Shown here: positions 5,681 to 7,431 of the stretch, one piece after another
Position numbering within the stretch: position 1 is the first letter of the stretch
Layout of the letters: every line of letters starts with the position of its first letter
Source of the DNA: Nitrococcus sp.
GTDB lineage: Bacteria > Pseudomonadota > Gammaproteobacteria > Nitrococcales > Nitrococcaceae
Direction of reading: 5' to 3'
DNA length: 7,431 nucleotides
Assembly (NCBI GenBank): GCA_030452365.1
Contig: JAKDMK010000109.1
Span: forward strand, 1-7,431
Notes under the pieces: generated by a model
What the model was told of the DNA's origin: nothing
The model's input: only the letters and a program-made list of their open reading frames with translations
Database searches by the model: none
Program-made: the position numbers and the translations under genes

Positions 5681-5951
5681 CGCGTGAGAAAATTCGGTAG
5701 AAGACCTCGTCGCGGCCAATCATGCCGAGCTCCCGCCGGGCGCGCTCCTCCAGCCCCTGCAATCCCTGCTTGAGATCACGCACATCGGCCGCCAGGGCTT
5801 GGTTGCGACGGCGTAGCTCGACGTTATCCTGGCGCTGCTCGGCCACCGCCTCGCGTAATCGCCGCACCTCCGCGATACTGCCATCACCACGCCACAACCG
5901 CCACTGCAGCATCAACAGCAAGAGCACAAGAAGGCCAATGATCCAGCGCAT
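5670..5951 (-). CDS. ftsB: Cell division protein FtsB
   Basis: FtsB is a small bitopic inner-membrane protein that forms the FtsQ-FtsB-FtsL complex and helps activate septal peptidoglycan synthesis. The 93-residue product has a short cytoplasmic end, one leucine-rich membrane span at about 3-20 and a RLWRGDGS junction. A periplasmic coiled coil follows (about 26-65, with many Arg, Glu and Gln), then the conserved LEERARRELGMIGRDEVFYRI segment (67-87). The ATG at 5949-5951 fits the family (MRW followed directly by the span) and lies 8 nt after the eno stop. A TTG at 5961-5963, overlapping the eno TGA by 4 nt, would add four residues and cannot be excluded. No strong ribosome binding site precedes either start, so coupling to eno translation is likely. 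Confidence 0.93.
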   Translation of the reverse strand: MRWIIGLLVLLLLMLQWRLWRGDGSIAEVRRLREAVAEQRQDNVELRRRNQALAADVRDLKQGLQGLEERARRELGMIGRDEVFYRIFSRDEQ

Positions 5952-5959
5952 GATCGGTT

Positions 5960-7317
<1,358 letters not shown>

Positions 7318-7325
7318 GACGCCGC

Positions 7326-7425
7326 GCCGGAGGCCATTTTTTCGCAAGGCAAGGCGCTGCGAGCGCAGTGTAGTCGAGCTACATAAGCGAGCGGCAACGC
7401 AGGATTGCGGAAAAATGGCCCCGGC
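7326..7425. repeat. Long imperfect palindrome upstream of eno
   Basis: The outer arms 7326-7347 and 7405-7425 form 21 base pairs: GCCGG with CCGGC, then past one bulged A (7331) GGCCATTTTTT with GAAAAATGGCC (one G-T pair) and CGCAA with TTGCG. At the centre TGTAG (7369-7373) pairs with CTACA (7379-7383) around TCGAG. Between them lie further self-complementary bits, such as GCGCT-GCG-AGCGC (7354-7366), and a short tandem CAAGGCAAGG (7345-7354). It has no coding potential. The form, a GC-rich cruciform with A/T tracts in a gene-free region, is like the REP/MITE class of dispersed repeats. It could also end transcription from the gene to the right or fold in the eno leader. The copy number in the genome cannot be seen from here. 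Confidence 0.75.
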
Positions 7426-7431
7426 CCTTCG

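Overview
The window looks like a chromosomal segment of a GC-rich gammaproteobacterium. The main evidence is the run eno-ftsB-ispD-ispF, followed across a short gap by an Smr-domain gene and surE-pcm, a gene order typical of that class. The proteins (short FtsB, 430-residue enolase, separate IspD and IspF) fit a Chromatiales/Xanthomonadales-like lineage, but the genus cannot be fixed from this sequence.

Left part (1-2329), accessory in character, all genes on the minus strand. From the right: a two-gene nucleotidyltransferase/HEPN module of the MntA-HepT (type VII) toxin-antitoxin kind (ATGA overlap, 1348-2159); a decayed uracil-DNA glycosylase C-terminus broken by an in-frame TAA (about 1050-1325); a leader with two hairpins (946-1000); a DUF2934/coiled-coil protein (417-878); and the N-terminal third of a transaldolase that runs off the left edge (1-329).

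Middle part (2330-4399). pcm and surE form a minus-strand pair whose stop and start codons share one base: protein L-isoaspartate repair plus a survival nucleotidase. An Smr-domain endonuclease gene is divergent from surE and convergent with ispF. The truD gene often found between ispF and surE is absent, and so are nlpD and rpoS, which often follow pcm; the toxin-antitoxin module lies there instead.

Right part (4473-7252). The minus-strand operon eno-ftsB-ispD-ispF is tightly packed: 8 nt between eno and ftsB (or a 4-nt overlap if a TTG start is used), an 11-nt ftsB/ispD overlap and an ATGA ispD/ispF overlap. It couples glycolysis (enolase), a divisome scaffold protein (FtsB) and two MEP-pathway isoprenoid enzymes.

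Right edge (7253-7431). The eno upstream region carries a long imperfect palindrome (7326-7425, about 21 paired bases per arm) with further small hairpins inside. It resembles a dispersed intergenic repeat and is the least explained structure in the window. No wholly new system is evident. The points most worth following are that palindrome, the toxin-antitoxin/broken glycosylase junction, and the structured leader before the DUF2934 gene.
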